Shown: positions 38,629 to 47,452, counted from the stretch's first letter. The stretch is DNA of 52,998 bases from an uncultured Aquimarina sp. (GCA_947495425.1 CANLYR010000028.1:1-52998); one strand, 5' to 3'. The notes: a model not told the origin generated them from the sequence alone. Program-made: numbers and translations.

Positions 38629-38650
38629 TATTTTACAAGTATAATAATCA

Positions 38651-38680
38651 AAATCCCGAGGTAAGAATCGGGATTTTTTT
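38651..38680 (+). terminator. Rho-independent terminator after the OmpA gene
   Basis: AAATCCCGA (38651-38659) pairs with TCGGGATTT (38668-38676) around an eight-base loop, followed by a run of T. It separates the envelope operon from the biosynthetic cluster. Confidence 0.9.
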
Positions 38681-38708
38681 ATGCTCAAATTTTGTGTATC
38701 TTCATTAT

Positions 38709-39839
38709 ATGAACAAACATTCACACATAATAATTATCGGTGGGGGATTAGCGGGGTTAACAAGTGCAATTCATCTAGCGATGAAAGGGATTACCGTTGT
38801 ATTAATTGAGAAAGAGACATACCCAAAACATAAAGTTTGTGGTGAATATATTTCCAACGAAGTGCTACCATATTTTGATTTTTTGAATATAGGCTTAGAG
38901 CATATAAATCCGGTTAATATATCAAAACTTACTATTAGCACTCATAAAGGAAATACCATACATAGTATGTTGCCATTAGGAGGGTTTGGCATTAGTAGAT
39001 ATACTTTAGATTATCATTTATGGAAAAAAGCAGAACAACTCGGTGTACAGTTAATTAGCGATCAAGTCATAGATATACAATACAATAACGATATTTTTCA
39101 GATAAAGACGACCAGAAATCAAATGCTAACCAGCACGTATGTTATTGGAGCTTACGGCAAGCGTTCTATATTAGACAAAACCCTAAAACGAGCATTTAGT
39201 TTCAATACATCATCGTGGTTGGCTGTAAAATCACATTATAAATGTAATTTTGATTCTGATACAGTAGCACTCCATAATTTCAAAGGAGGATATTGCGGAC
39301 TCTCTACGGTTGAAAATGACATGGTCAATGCATGTTATTTGGTGCATTATAATAGTTTCAAGAAATATAAAGATATACACGCTTTTCAGAAAGAAATAAT
39401 GTGTAAGAATAAGCATCTTAAAAAGTTTTTTAAAGAAGCAGAACCTCTTTTTGATGCTCCTATAACTATAAGTCAAGTAAATTTTGATAAAAAAAAACCG
39501 GTAGAGCAGCACATCTTCATGGTAGGTGACTCTGCAGGTTTGATACATCCGCTATGCGGAAACGGTATGGCAATGGCTATACAGAGTGCAAAAATCATTA
39601 GTGAGCTATTAATAGAGAATATTGAGCGACCCACGACACTATCAAGAATAGAGATTGAAAAACTGTACGCAAAACGATGGAATACTACTTTCTCCAGACG
39701 ATTATATATAGGTAGGGTGCTACAAAAAATAGTATTAAATGGTAATTTACAGCAGATTTCTTATGGGTTAGCACATACGCTACCCTTTATTACACCCAAA
39801 ATTATTAAACAAACTCACGGAGAACCTTTGGTATGTTAG
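38709..39839 (+). CDS. FAD-dependent oxidoreductase (geranylgeranyl reductase/UbiH-like) of the type III PKS cluster
   Basis: The Rossmann FAD-binding motif IIIIGGGLAGLTSAIHLAMKG opens the protein. KHKVCGEYISNEVLPYF follows, typical of the geranylgeranyl-reductase branch of FAD monooxygenases, and the second FAD motif reads VGDSAGLIHPLCGNGMAMAI. In known type III PKS clusters such enzymes hydroxylate or oxidise the aromatic ring to a quinone; that role here is inference. I start at the ATG at 38709, not the GTG at 38694. The stop overlaps the methyltransferase ATG, so the two are translationally coupled. Confidence 0.9.
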   Translation: MNKHSHIIIIGGGLAGLTSAIHLAMKGITVVLIEKETYPKHKVCGEYISNEVLPYFDFLNIGLEHINPVNISKLTISTHKGNTIHSMLPLGGFGISRYTLDYHLWKKAEQLGVQLISDQVIDIQYNNDIFQIKTTRNQMLTSTYVIGAYGKRSILDKTLKRAFSFNTSSWLAVKSHYKCNFDSDTVALHNFKGGYCGLSTVENDMVNACYLVHYNSFKKYKDIHAFQKEIMCKNKHLKKFFKEAEPLFDAPITISQVNFDKKKPVEQHIFMVGDSAGLIHPLCGNGMAMAIQSAKIISELLIENIERPTTLSRIEIEKLYAKRWNTTFSRRLYIGRVLQKIVLNGNLQQISYGLAHTLPFITPKIIKQTHGEPLVC

Positions 39840-40549
39840 TAGAACTAGAACATAGAAGCAATGAGCCTGAACTTATGGATAACCCAAAAGTAGCTCAAAA
39901 AGCATTGAAAATAGCGTTATCCGATATTTCAAGAGTTAATAAATGGCTAGGGGGAAATACGATTACAATCAAGGCTGTACATAGTTTGGTAGAAGAGGCT
40001 AATCTATCGACAGAAGTACTCATACTTGATCTCGGTTGTGGTGATGGTGAAATGTTAAGAGCAATAGCAGATTCATTTAGAAAAAAGCAAATACATGCAA
40101 AGTTTATAGGTATAGATTTGAATAATAAAAGCCTTGAGTTAGCAAAAAAGTTAAGTATCAAATACCCTGAAATAGCATATAAAAAACAGAATATTTTAGA
40201 ACTTCAAAGTTCTACATTTACATGCGATGTCATTATAAGTACCTTAACCTTACATCATCTTAGTTGTACAGAACTCAAAGGTGTTATGAAAAAATCTGTA
40301 GAACTTGCTTCTCTTGGTGTTGTTATTAATGATCTGCAAAGAAGCAAAATAGCATATTATCTTTTCAAGCTGTTTAGTCTATTCTTTATTAAAAGTTATA
40401 TAGCAAAGCATGATGGTTTAGTATCAATTAAAAGAGGCTTCAAAAAAGAGGAATTATTGAGGTATACAAAAGAATTAAACTTTAAGCAATATCAAATTGA
40501 TTGGAAGTGGGCATTTAGATATTGTTGGGTTGTAAAAACAATGAAGTGA
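39833..40549 (+). CDS. SAM-dependent methyltransferase of the type III PKS cluster
   Basis: The class I fold is evident from motif I, VLILDLGCGDGEMLRAIA (around residue 61), then FIGIDLNNKSLELAKKLS and DVIISTLTLHHLS. The N-terminal 35 residues (MLVELEHRSNEPELMDN) resemble other cluster methyltransferases that follow a type III PKS oxidoreductase. It likely methylates an oxygen or carbon of the polyketide ring; the position is unknown. It overlaps the oxidoreductase by 7 bases. Confidence 0.89.
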   Translation: MLVELEHRSNEPELMDNPKVAQKALKIALSDISRVNKWLGGNTITIKAVHSLVEEANLSTEVLILDLGCGDGEMLRAIADSFRKKQIHAKFIGIDLNNKSLELAKKLSIKYPEIAYKKQNILELQSSTFTCDVIISTLTLHHLSCTELKGVMKKSVELASLGVVINDLQRSKIAYYLFKLFSLFFIKSYIAKHDGLVSIKRGFKKEELLRYTKELNFKQYQIDWKWAFRYCWVVKTMK

Positions 40550-40732
40550 TTTTAACCTTTTTAGAATAGTTAAATAATTTTACCAATTCATAACAAGGCA
40601 GGCAATAAAGGAATAAAAAGACGTAAATTGAGTAAAAAAGCATGTTTTGATAAAGATCAGTACATAAGGGTACAGCAAATTGAAAAAAATTGAACCACTT
40701 TAGTATATTAATACATTAAAAAGAAAAAAAAT

Positions 40733-41785
40733 TTGGAAGTAAGAATAGCCGCGGTAACTAAACAATTACCGCAATATATGAGAGCAACTAAAGAAATTTT
40801 ACCTTTTGTTTCTCAATGGTTATCTGGTGAAGAAGATCGTTTTAGAAGAAAAGTACTCAAAATCTTTGAAAATGCAGCAGTAGATAGACGTTATGGCATC
40901 ATGAGTATCGAGGAAGTATTTACAGCTACCTCTTTTGAAGAAAAAAATGATATTTACATAAGAGAAGTAAAAAAATTAGGAACATCCGTATTACAAAAAG
41001 CGTTAAAAAAGACAAACTGGGATCCTGCATCGTTAGATTATATAATCACAGTAAGCTGTACAGGGATAATGATTCCATCTTTAGATGCTTTCATTATTAA
41101 TGATCTTAATTTGAGGCAAGATATCGTGAGATTACCAGTTACAGAAATGGGTTGTGCAGCAGGAGTTTCAGGAATTATATATGCTAGAAATTTTCTGCAG
41201 GCAAACCCTGGTAAAAGAGCTGCTGTAATTGCTATAGAATCACCTACAGCGACATTTCAACTCGATGATCATAGCATGACTAATATAGTAAGCGCGGCGA
41301 TCTTTGGAGATGGAGCTGCATGTACGCTATTGTCTTCAGAAGAAGATAGTAAAGGACCTAAGATTATAGGAGATGAAATGTATCATTTTTATGACGCTAC
41401 GACAATGATGGGATTTAAAGTGACAAATGGCGGATTACAAATGATATTAGATCCAGAAGTCCCAGCAAAAATAGCTGAGCATTTTCCCCAAGTCATACAT
41501 CCTTTTTTAGCAAAGTATGATAAAAAAATTGAAGATATAGACCATCTGGTTTTTCATCCTGGAGGAAAGAAAATTGTACAGACAGTCGAAGAGCTTTTTG
41601 GAAATTTAGGTAAAAATATAGACGATACTAAAGCAATTTTAAAAGACTATGGAAACATGAGTAGCGCCACTGTTTTATATGTATTAGAACGGTTCATGCA
41701 AAGAGGCCCTAAGCCTGGTGAACTTGGGTTGATGCTTAGTTTTGGACCAGGGTTCTCTGCACAACGAATTTTATTAGAATGGTAA
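40733..41785 (+). CDS. Type III polyketide synthase (chalcone/stilbene synthase superfamily)
   Basis: This homodimeric ketosynthase extends an acyl starter with malonyl-CoA and closes a pyrone or resorcinol ring. The catalytic triad is complete: C141 in EMGCAAGVSG, H275 in VFHPGGKK, and N308 in YGNMSSATV. The conserved C-terminal loop SFGPGFSAQ is also present. The length, 350 residues, is typical. The reading frame starts at a TTG at 40733 (MEVRIAAVTKQLP), which matches the usual N-terminus; the next ATG is 15 codons later. A 183-base gap without a gene precedes it, so it may begin its own transcript with the fatty-acid genes behind it. Confidence 0.95.
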   Translation: MEVRIAAVTKQLPQYMRATKEILPFVSQWLSGEEDRFRRKVLKIFENAAVDRRYGIMSIEEVFTATSFEEKNDIYIREVKKLGTSVLQKALKKTNWDPASLDYIITVSCTGIMIPSLDAFIINDLNLRQDIVRLPVTEMGCAAGVSGIIYARNFLQANPGKRAAVIAIESPTATFQLDDHSMTNIVSAAIFGDGAACTLLSSEEDSKGPKIIGDEMYHFYDATTMMGFKVTNGGLQMILDPEVPAKIAEHFPQVIHPFLAKYDKKIEDIDHLVFHPGGKKIVQTVEELFGNLGKNIDDTKAILKDYGNMSSATVLYVLERFMQRGPKPGELGLMLSFGPGFSAQRILLEW

Positions 41786-41826
41786 ATTAAAATTAATTTT
41801 TTTTCGCGTAGGCGGAAACTTTGTAT

Positions 41827-42618
41827 ATGATCAAAGATTTTGAAAATAAAAATGAATGGGCACTCATTCTCGGTGGGAGCAGTGGGTTAGGGCTAGCAAC
41901 TGCAAATAAACTTGCACGACACGGTATGAATATTATGGTGGTGCATCGCAATCGAAAAAGTGAATTAAATCAAATTAACATAGATTTTGAGAACATTAAA
42001 GCCCAAGGAGTTGATTTTCTTTCCTATAATATCGATGTATTGAAACCCGAAAAGCAAAAGGAAGTTGTTTCAGAAATTAAAAATAGGATCGGTAGTTCAA
42101 AAATTAAAACGCTCATACATAGTGTTGCAAAGGGAAACCTGAAGCCGATGAATGGTGCAAAGCATGTGCTTAAAAATGATGATTTTCATTTAACTATTGA
42201 TGCCATGGCAATTAGCTTGTATGATTGGGTCAGCATAGTTTTTGATGCTAATTTATTTGCAGCCGATAGTCGGATTATTTCATTTACGAGTGAAGGAAAC
42301 ACTAAAGCATGGCCTAATTATGCTGCGGTCTCTGCTGCAAAGGTTGCCTTAGAAGCAATTACACGCAGTATTGCACTTGAGTTTGCTCCATATGGCATAA
42401 GAGCTAACTGTTTGCAGCCAGGAGCCGTTGATACCCAATCTCTAAGAATGATCCCTGGACACGAACAGATTATAGCACATAGCCTGAAACGTAATCCGTA
42501 TAATCGAATAACCCTCCCTGAAGATGTAGCCAATGTGGTATATCTGTTATGTAAAGAAGAAGCCTCTTGGATTAATGGGTGTGTGATTCCTGTTAATGGA
42601 GGTGAACATATAAATTAA
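41827..42618 (+). CDS. FabL/FabI-like enoyl-ACP reductase (short-chain dehydrogenase)
   Basis: The cofactor loop is ALILGGSSGLGLATA. The active site is Y165-x6-K172 in WPNYAAVSAAKVALEA, the Tyr-six-Lys spacing of enoyl reductases such as FabI and FabL rather than the Tyr-three-Lys of ordinary SDRs. The following LEFAPYGIRANCLQPGAVDT and the C-terminal WINGCVIPVNGG resemble FabL of Bacillus. I therefore call an enoyl reductase, which would complete a private elongation cycle with the dehydratase and ketosynthase nearby. The start is the ATG at 41827; a TTG lies two codons earlier. Confidence 0.85.
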   Translation: MIKDFENKNEWALILGGSSGLGLATANKLARHGMNIMVVHRNRKSELNQINIDFENIKAQGVDFLSYNIDVLKPEKQKEVVSEIKNRIGSSKIKTLIHSVAKGNLKPMNGAKHVLKNDDFHLTIDAMAISLYDWVSIVFDANLFAADSRIISFTSEGNTKAWPNYAAVSAAKVALEAITRSIALEFAPYGIRANCLQPGAVDTQSLRMIPGHEQIIAHSLKRNPYNRITLPEDVANVVYLLCKEEASWINGCVIPVNGGEHIN

Positions 42619-42630
42619 ACAATAGTAAAA

Positions 42631-43122
42631 ATGAGAACTATACTAATCTTTTGCTTTCCTCTACTGCTCTATGCTCTTGCATGCAAAGAAGATAATGGCT
42701 TAGATCCAACCGATAGTGAAATGCCGGATACCAATTTGGTCGTATCTGCATCAGTAATCAGTGTTTCTGTGACTGGTGATGAAAATAAGTATACGTTTAA
42801 GGTAGGTATCAAAAGCCCGGATACGGGATGTAATCGATATGCAGATTGGTGGGAAGTAATTTCTGAAGAGGGTACATTATTATATCGAAGAATATTGGCA
42901 CACAGTCATGTAAATGAACAGCCTTTTATAAGATCCGGAGGACCGGTACCAATTTCAAAAAACCAAAAAGTGTATGTGCGTATGCATATGAATACTAGTG
43001 GATATAGTGATATGGTATACGAAGGTACTGTTTCTGATGGTTTTAAGGCAACTACATTAGATAAAACCTTTGCGAATCAGTTAGCAACCGCTGCACCATT
43101 GCCAAGTGGCTGTGCATTTTAA
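42631..43122 (+). CDS. Lipoprotein of unknown function inside the PKS cluster
   Basis: The N-terminus MRTILIFCFPLLLYALAC is a lipoprotein signal with C18 as the acylated residue, followed by an acidic linker. The domain behind it (about 45-163) appears to be a beta-sandwich (VSVTGDENKYTFKVGIKSPDTGC, then YADWWEVISEEGTLLYRR and KVYVRMHMNTSGYSDMVYEG). I know no family. It is 13 bases after the enoyl reductase and 16 bases before the dehydratase, so it belongs to the operon. A surface protein here could handle an exported product, which is inference. Confidence 0.8.
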   Translation: MRTILIFCFPLLLYALACKEDNGLDPTDSEMPDTNLVVSASVISVSVTGDENKYTFKVGIKSPDTGCNRYADWWEVISEEGTLLYRRILAHSHVNEQPFIRSGGPVPISKNQKVYVRMHMNTSGYSDMVYEGTVSDGFKATTLDKTFANQLATAAPLPSGCAF

Positions 43123-43137
43123 AAAAAATATGATATT

Positions 43138-43575
43138 TTGATTAGAAACGATATTATTAAAGAATTACCTTACAGCAAACCATTTCTGTTTGTAGACGAA
43201 ATACTTGATATTGATGATGATTATATCAAAGGGAATTATACGTTCAGAAATGATGAATATTTTTATGAAGGACATTTCAAAGATAATCCTGTGACTCCCG
43301 GTGTGATTCTTACAGAATGTATGGCGCAGATTGGTATGGCATGCTTTGGAATATTTCTTTTAAAAGATCAATGGAGCCAAAAAACTATGGGAGTAGCGAT
43401 GAGTAGTAGTGAAATAAACTTCTACAAACCTGTTTTTCCCGGAGAAAAAGTTACCGTTGTGGCAGAGAAAGTGTATTTCAGATTCAATAAATTAAAATGT
43501 AATGTAGCCATGTATAATGCAACTGAAATTTTGGTCGCAAAAGGAGTAGTTGCCGGGGTAGCATTCAAAAAATAA
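43138..43575 (+). CDS. FabZ-like 3-hydroxyacyl-ACP dehydratase
   Basis: This is a hot-dog fold dehydratase of 145 residues. LPYSKPFLFVDEILDID matches the FabZ start, and the catalytic pair is H46 in EGHFKDNPVTPG and E60 in ILTECMAQIG. The substitution of Pro-Thr-Pro-Gly for the usual Pro-Met-Pro-Gly is minor. There is no ATG in the right place, so the start is the TTG at 43138. Its position next to a ketosynthase, an ACP and an enoyl reductase indicates a dedicated elongation module. Confidence 0.9.
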   Translation: MIRNDIIKELPYSKPFLFVDEILDIDDDYIKGNYTFRNDEYFYEGHFKDNPVTPGVILTECMAQIGMACFGIFLLKDQWSQKTMGVAMSSSEINFYKPVFPGEKVTVVAEKVYFRFNKLKCNVAMYNATEILVAKGVVAGVAFKK

Positions 43576-43584
43576 ATATAAAAT

Positions 43585-44478
43585 ATGAGTTTAGGATATT
43601 GGTTGGTTAAATTAGTTCTTAAATTAAAAGGAGAAAAAAAATCCTGGTCGCAAGATCCTATCGATTATAAAAAGAAAAGAAAGCAAAATGTACTCATCCC
43701 CAGTACCGGGCTTTTATTCGGAGGTACAATACAAACTAAAAAAATTAGGGAAACACAAGTAACCCGTATTACTCCCAAAAATAAAAATAAAGATATATTG
43801 CTTTTTTACTGTCATGGTGGAGCCTTTGTATTCGGACCAACTAGAGAGAATTGGATCGCACTATCAAAAATAGCTAAAGAAACCAAGGCTACCGCATGGA
43901 TGATTGATTATCCTAAAGCTCCAGAATATAAAATAAAAGAAGTTACCGATAATGTCTATACTGCGTATTTGGAAGTCATTAAGGAGTTCGACGCTTCTAA
44001 AATAATACTTATAGGAGATTCTGCAGGAGGGAATTTGATTCTCACGCTGACGCAGCGATTACTCAAAGAAAACGTAGATCTACCAAATCGGTTGATAGCA
44101 ATATCTCCATTAGTAGATGCATCACTTACGAATCCAAAGATCAAAGAAATAGATATTTTAGATCCAATTCTTAGTTATAATGGAGTATCCTCTGCTAAAA
44201 AAATGGTAGTAGGGGATATGCCTTTAACAGATGCATTGATTTCTCCTATCAATGGATCATTTAAAAATTTTCCTCCAATACACATATTTAGCGCAGAGCA
44301 TGATATTTTCACTCCTGATCACCAGATATTGATAGACAAAGCCAAACAAGAAGGTGTAAATGTTGAACTTATTTTTGGTAAGCACATGCCCCATATTTGG
44401 CCAATATTACCCGTAATGCCAGAGGCAAAAAAGGGACTTCAAAAAATAGTATCAATTATTAAAACTGCCAAAGCATAA
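43585..44478 (+). CDS. Alpha/beta hydrolase, GDXG lipase/esterase family
   Basis: The oxyanion-hole motif HGGAFVFGPTRENW and the nucleophile elbow LIGDSAGGNLILTL (Ser in GDSAGG) identify hormone-sensitive-lipase-like (family IV) esterases. The Asp is probably in FSAEHDIFTPDHQ and the His in KHMPHIWP. The product has no signal peptide and is likely cytoplasmic. Inside this cluster it may release an acyl chain or hydrolyse a product ester; that is inference. It starts 9 bases after the dehydratase stop. Confidence 0.9.
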   Translation: MSLGYWLVKLVLKLKGEKKSWSQDPIDYKKKRKQNVLIPSTGLLFGGTIQTKKIRETQVTRITPKNKNKDILLFYCHGGAFVFGPTRENWIALSKIAKETKATAWMIDYPKAPEYKIKEVTDNVYTAYLEVIKEFDASKIILIGDSAGGNLILTLTQRLLKENVDLPNRLIAISPLVDASLTNPKIKEIDILDPILSYNGVSSAKKMVVGDMPLTDALISPINGSFKNFPPIHIFSAEHDIFTPDHQILIDKAKQEGVNVELIFGKHMPHIWPILPVMPEAKKGLQKIVSIIKTAKA

Positions 44479-44479
44479 T

Positions 44480-45751
44480 ATGAATACACGCAGAGTTGTT
44501 ATAACAGGGATGGGAGTAGTAGCCCCAAACGGAACGAACGTTTCAGAATTTGGCTTAGCACTCAAAAAAGGGAGAAGTGGCATACGTTTGATTGAACAGC
44601 TTAAAGAGCTACAATTTTCTTGTCAAATAGCTGGTTTACCAATATATAAAAAAGATTACTTAACTAATTACTTTAACACTGTTCAATTGCGAGGCCTGAA
44701 TGCTTCTGGGATGGAATATGGAGTAATTGCGGGTAGTGATGCATGGACAGATGCTGGATTATCAACCAATACTTCAGATACACCCCTGTGGGATATCGGG
44801 GTAATTTTTGGAACAGGAATCCTTGGAGTAGATAAATTTAGAGAAGCAATTTATAAAGTAGACGAGGGTAAGGTAAGGCGCCTTGGCAGTACAACTGTGA
44901 TACAAACCATGGCTAGTGGGATTAGTGCTTTTTTAGGAGGAATAATAGGGTGTGGTAACATAGTTACAACTAATTCTTCTGCATGTTGCACAGGAACCGA
45001 AGCTATTATAATGGCTTATGAACGCATTTCTAGTGGTAGAGCTGAAATTATCTTAGCTGGTAGCACTAGTGATAGTGGACCGTATGTTTGGGGAGGGTTT
45101 GATGCCATGAGAATTTTACCCCACAAATATAATAACAATCCCACAGAGGCCTCCAGACCCATGAGTGCTACCGCAAATGGCTTTGTTCCCGGAAGTGGAG
45201 CAGGGGCTTTGGTTGTAGAAAGTCTTGAGAGTGCAAAAAAAAGAGGAGCTACCATCTATGCAGAGATCTTAGGAGGGCATGTGAATAGTGGAGGACAGCG
45301 TAACGGTGGAAGTATGACAGCACCCAACAGCAAAGCTGTAATCCGGTGTATTCAACAAGCTGTAAAAAATGCGAAAATAGAAAGTAAAGATATCGATGCG
45401 ATTAATGGACATTTGACGGCTACCAACATGGATAGTACCGAAATACAAAATTGGAGCCAAGCACTAGGGCGAAAAGGAACTGATTTTCCTTATATTAATT
45501 CTTTAAAAAGCTTGGTAGGTCATTGCCTTGCTGCTTCAGGTAGTATCGAAAGTGTTGCTACTGTACTACAGTTAAAAGAAAATTTCATCTTTGGCAATAT
45601 AAATTGTGAAGATCTGCATCCAGAAATTGGTTCACTGGTGAGTAGGGATCAAATTCCGACAAAAACTCTTGAAATTTCTCCCAATATTATAGCAAAAGCC
45701 AGTTTTGGATTTGGAGATGTGAATGCTTGTGTTATCTTTAAAAAATATTAG
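44480..45751 (+). CDS. Beta-ketoacyl-ACP synthase (KAS II-like)
   Basis: The 423-residue condensing enzyme has an intact Cys-His-His triad: C169 in TNSSACCTGTEAI, H311 in DAINGHLTATNMDST, and H348 in SLKSLVGHCLAASG. It is therefore an active ketosynthase rather than a chain-length factor. Two neighbouring cysteines occur at 169-170, and the first aligns with the nucleophile. The sequence NGHLTATNMDS departs from the usual NAHGTSTPLND, which suggests a specialised substrate. It follows the hydrolase by one base and precedes the ACP. Confidence 0.93.
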   Translation: MNTRRVVITGMGVVAPNGTNVSEFGLALKKGRSGIRLIEQLKELQFSCQIAGLPIYKKDYLTNYFNTVQLRGLNASGMEYGVIAGSDAWTDAGLSTNTSDTPLWDIGVIFGTGILGVDKFREAIYKVDEGKVRRLGSTTVIQTMASGISAFLGGIIGCGNIVTTNSSACCTGTEAIIMAYERISSGRAEIILAGSTSDSGPYVWGGFDAMRILPHKYNNNPTEASRPMSATANGFVPGSGAGALVVESLESAKKRGATIYAEILGGHVNSGGQRNGGSMTAPNSKAVIRCIQQAVKNAKIESKDIDAINGHLTATNMDSTEIQNWSQALGRKGTDFPYINSLKSLVGHCLAASGSIESVATVLQLKENFIFGNINCEDLHPEIGSLVSRDQIPTKTLEISPNIIAKASFGFGDVNACVIFKKY

Positions 45752-45795
45752 ATAGGATGTAACGATTTTATACGCTACGAATTTAAAAAGGCAAT

Positions 45796-46050
45796 ATGAC
45801 TAAAGAAGAATTACTATCAAAATTAAAAATTATCATAACTCCTTATGTACAAAATCAAGAAGAGCTTGATACCCTTACCGAAGAGACTGATTTCATCAAA
45901 GATTTAGAGATCAATTCTGCTAATTTGGTAGATGTGGTATTAGATGTAGAAGATGAGTTTGATATCGAGATCGATAATGACGCGATGGAGAAGATGCTAA
46001 CGGTTAAGGCTTCTATAGAAGTAATAGAGAGTAAATTGGCAGAAAAGTGA
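45796..46050 (+). CDS. Acyl carrier protein
   Basis: The 84-residue acidic, helical protein has the phosphopantetheine site at S41 in DLEINSANLVDVVLDVEDEF. The usual DSL is NSA here. It ends in the GTGA overlap with the phosphopantetheinyl transferase, so the carrier and its activating enzyme are translated together. It is distinct from a housekeeping AcpP in its active-site residues and probably serves the neighbouring ketosynthase, dehydratase and reductase. Confidence 0.93.
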   Translation: MTKEELLSKLKIIITPYVQNQEELDTLTEETDFIKDLEINSANLVDVVLDVEDEFDIEIDNDAMEKMLTVKASIEVIESKLAEK

Positions 46051-46592
46051 TTGGGAATGATATTGTAGATCTCAAATTGGCTAGTAGACAGAGTGATTGG
46101 CAGCGCAAAGGTTGGTTACAAAAACTCTTTACCAATGCAGAGCAACGTCTGATTCTCGCATCAGAAAATCCGCAGCTTCAGGTTTGGAAATTCTGGAGTA
46201 TGAAAGAAGCTACGTACAAAGCGCATCAACGACAGTTTTCTCTTTCGCCAAAATACAATCCTAGAGATTTTAGTTGCCACTCGGATACTGTTGTACGAGT
46301 TGATCAGTACGAGTATACAACTACCACAAAGTATGTTGAACATTATGTGTATTCTACGTCTATGTTTAATTCTGGGAGTTACATTTCCGAAGTATATGAT
46401 AAGGAACAGCATGCAAGGCTAGAATTAAAAAAAAATCTATCTCTTAGGTATGGTGTTAAATTAGCTCAAATTGAACTTATAAAGGATGAAAATCAAATCC
46501 CTGTAGTTCTGTGTAATAAAATAATATTGAAAGATCTCAACTTTTCACTTACACACCATGGTAACTTTTCAGCTTTTGTTATTGATTTATGA
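46047..46592 (+). CDS. 4'-phosphopantetheinyl transferase
   Basis: This enzyme attaches the 4'-phosphopantetheine arm to an ACP. IGNDIVDLKLA gives the N-terminal Asp motif and WKFWSMKEATYKAHQRQ the W-x-x-K-E-A motif that binds magnesium and CoA. At 181 residues it is in the AcpS/small Sfp range. The start is the GTG at 46047, overlapping the ACP stop by four bases (GTGA). It is the last gene of the cluster; a short A/T-rich gap of about 70 bases follows before the convergent YceI gene, with no terminator that I would call. Confidence 0.92.
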   Translation: MIGNDIVDLKLASRQSDWQRKGWLQKLFTNAEQRLILASENPQLQVWKFWSMKEATYKAHQRQFSLSPKYNPRDFSCHSDTVVRVDQYEYTTTTKYVEHYVYSTSMFNSGSYISEVYDKEQHARLELKKNLSLRYGVKLAQIELIKDENQIPVVLCNKIILKDLNFSLTHHGNFSAFVIDL

Positions 46593-46663
46593 AAATTTAT
46601 GAAACAATACAGAAGAAACTATTTAATAATCCAATAGTTTAAACCAAAATATAAAGTTCTGTA

Positions 46664-47251
46664 CTAGTTAAGAAAAGGAAAATGAAAATGAATACGTAGT
46701 TTATTTTTTTCACGTTCATCATGAATATTCACATCAAAATCACTCGTATGGATTGTTGTTTTTCCTATGAGTTTTTGATCATTTATAGAAAATGTAATGA
46801 TGATTTCTTTTGTTATCCCTTTTATTGTTAGGTTTCCAATGACTTTGAATGTATTATTTTCAAAAGCTACAACTTGAGTGCTTGAGAAATTTATGGTAGG
46901 ATATTTTTTCTTGTAAAAGAATTTTTCCCACATAAGATGACCATCTCGTAGAAAATTATCGGTATCAATGGTTTTGATTTCTGCAGTGCCTTCAAAAAGA
47001 GCATTTTCGATATCATTTGGGTTAAAATTAATCTTAAAATCTAACCCTTCAATAGTACCAGGGGTATCATCATGGACAAAATTAAAAGATACTTTTGAAT
47101 TCTTCTTATCAAAATCTAACCCCTTAAAATCATTAATCAAAGTATACTTAGAAGTTGGACTAGTGATTAAGGTTGCATTATCAGAAATAAGATCCTGACA
47201 GAATCCTTGGGTGGTCATTATCCCAATAAAAATGTGTAAAATAGCCTTCAT
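46664..47251 (-). CDS. YceI-family periplasmic protein
   Basis: YceI proteins form a lipocalin-like barrel that binds isoprenoid or other long-chain lipids. From the ATG at 47251 the product begins with a signal peptide (MKAILHIFIGIMTTQGFC), then KYTLINDFKGLDF and GTIEGLDFKINFNPNDIENA, and later KYPTINFSSTQVV, VIGNLTIKGITKEI and TTIHTSDFDVNIHDE, which are family landmarks. The frame is open to 47290, but the 13 extra residues would spoil the signal peptide. Being next to a cluster for a probable lipid-like product, a lipid-binding role is attractive but inferred. Confidence 0.88.
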   Translation of the reverse strand: MKAILHIFIGIMTTQGFCQDLISDNATLITSPTSKYTLINDFKGLDFDKKNSKVSFNFVHDDTPGTIEGLDFKINFNPNDIENALFEGTAEIKTIDTDNFLRDGHLMWEKFFYKKKYPTINFSSTQVVAFENNTFKVIGNLTIKGITKEIIITFSINDQKLIGKTTIHTSDFDVNIHDEREKNKLRIHFHFPFLN

Positions 47252-47395
47252 ACAAGGTACATTAAAGTATTTAAATGTAGTAAGAATCAATAATCATTCC
47301 AAGTCTTAACATAAAATAGCTTGGTTTTATAGTAATTTAATAGCACCGCCAAAGGGAATAATATCCCGAGATTCTTTACCTTTTTGGTAAAAGGA

Positions 47396-47452
47396 TAGCA
47401 ACACCCGTACATATAATAATTTATACTATTCCAAAAATTAATAGTGTTGCTA
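47396..47452. repeat. 9-bp inverted repeat in the YceI upstream region
   Basis: TAGCAACAC (47396-47404) is the exact reverse complement of GTGTTGCTA (47444-47452), 39 bases apart. It lies in the 317-base gap between the YceI gene and a small ORF, which holds no other feature that I can support. Confidence 0.45.

Noticed and set aside
38709..46592. Flexirubin or aryl polyene cluster
   Set aside because: No ammonia lyase, no DarA/DarB-type pair, only one ketosynthase, and a type III PKS instead.
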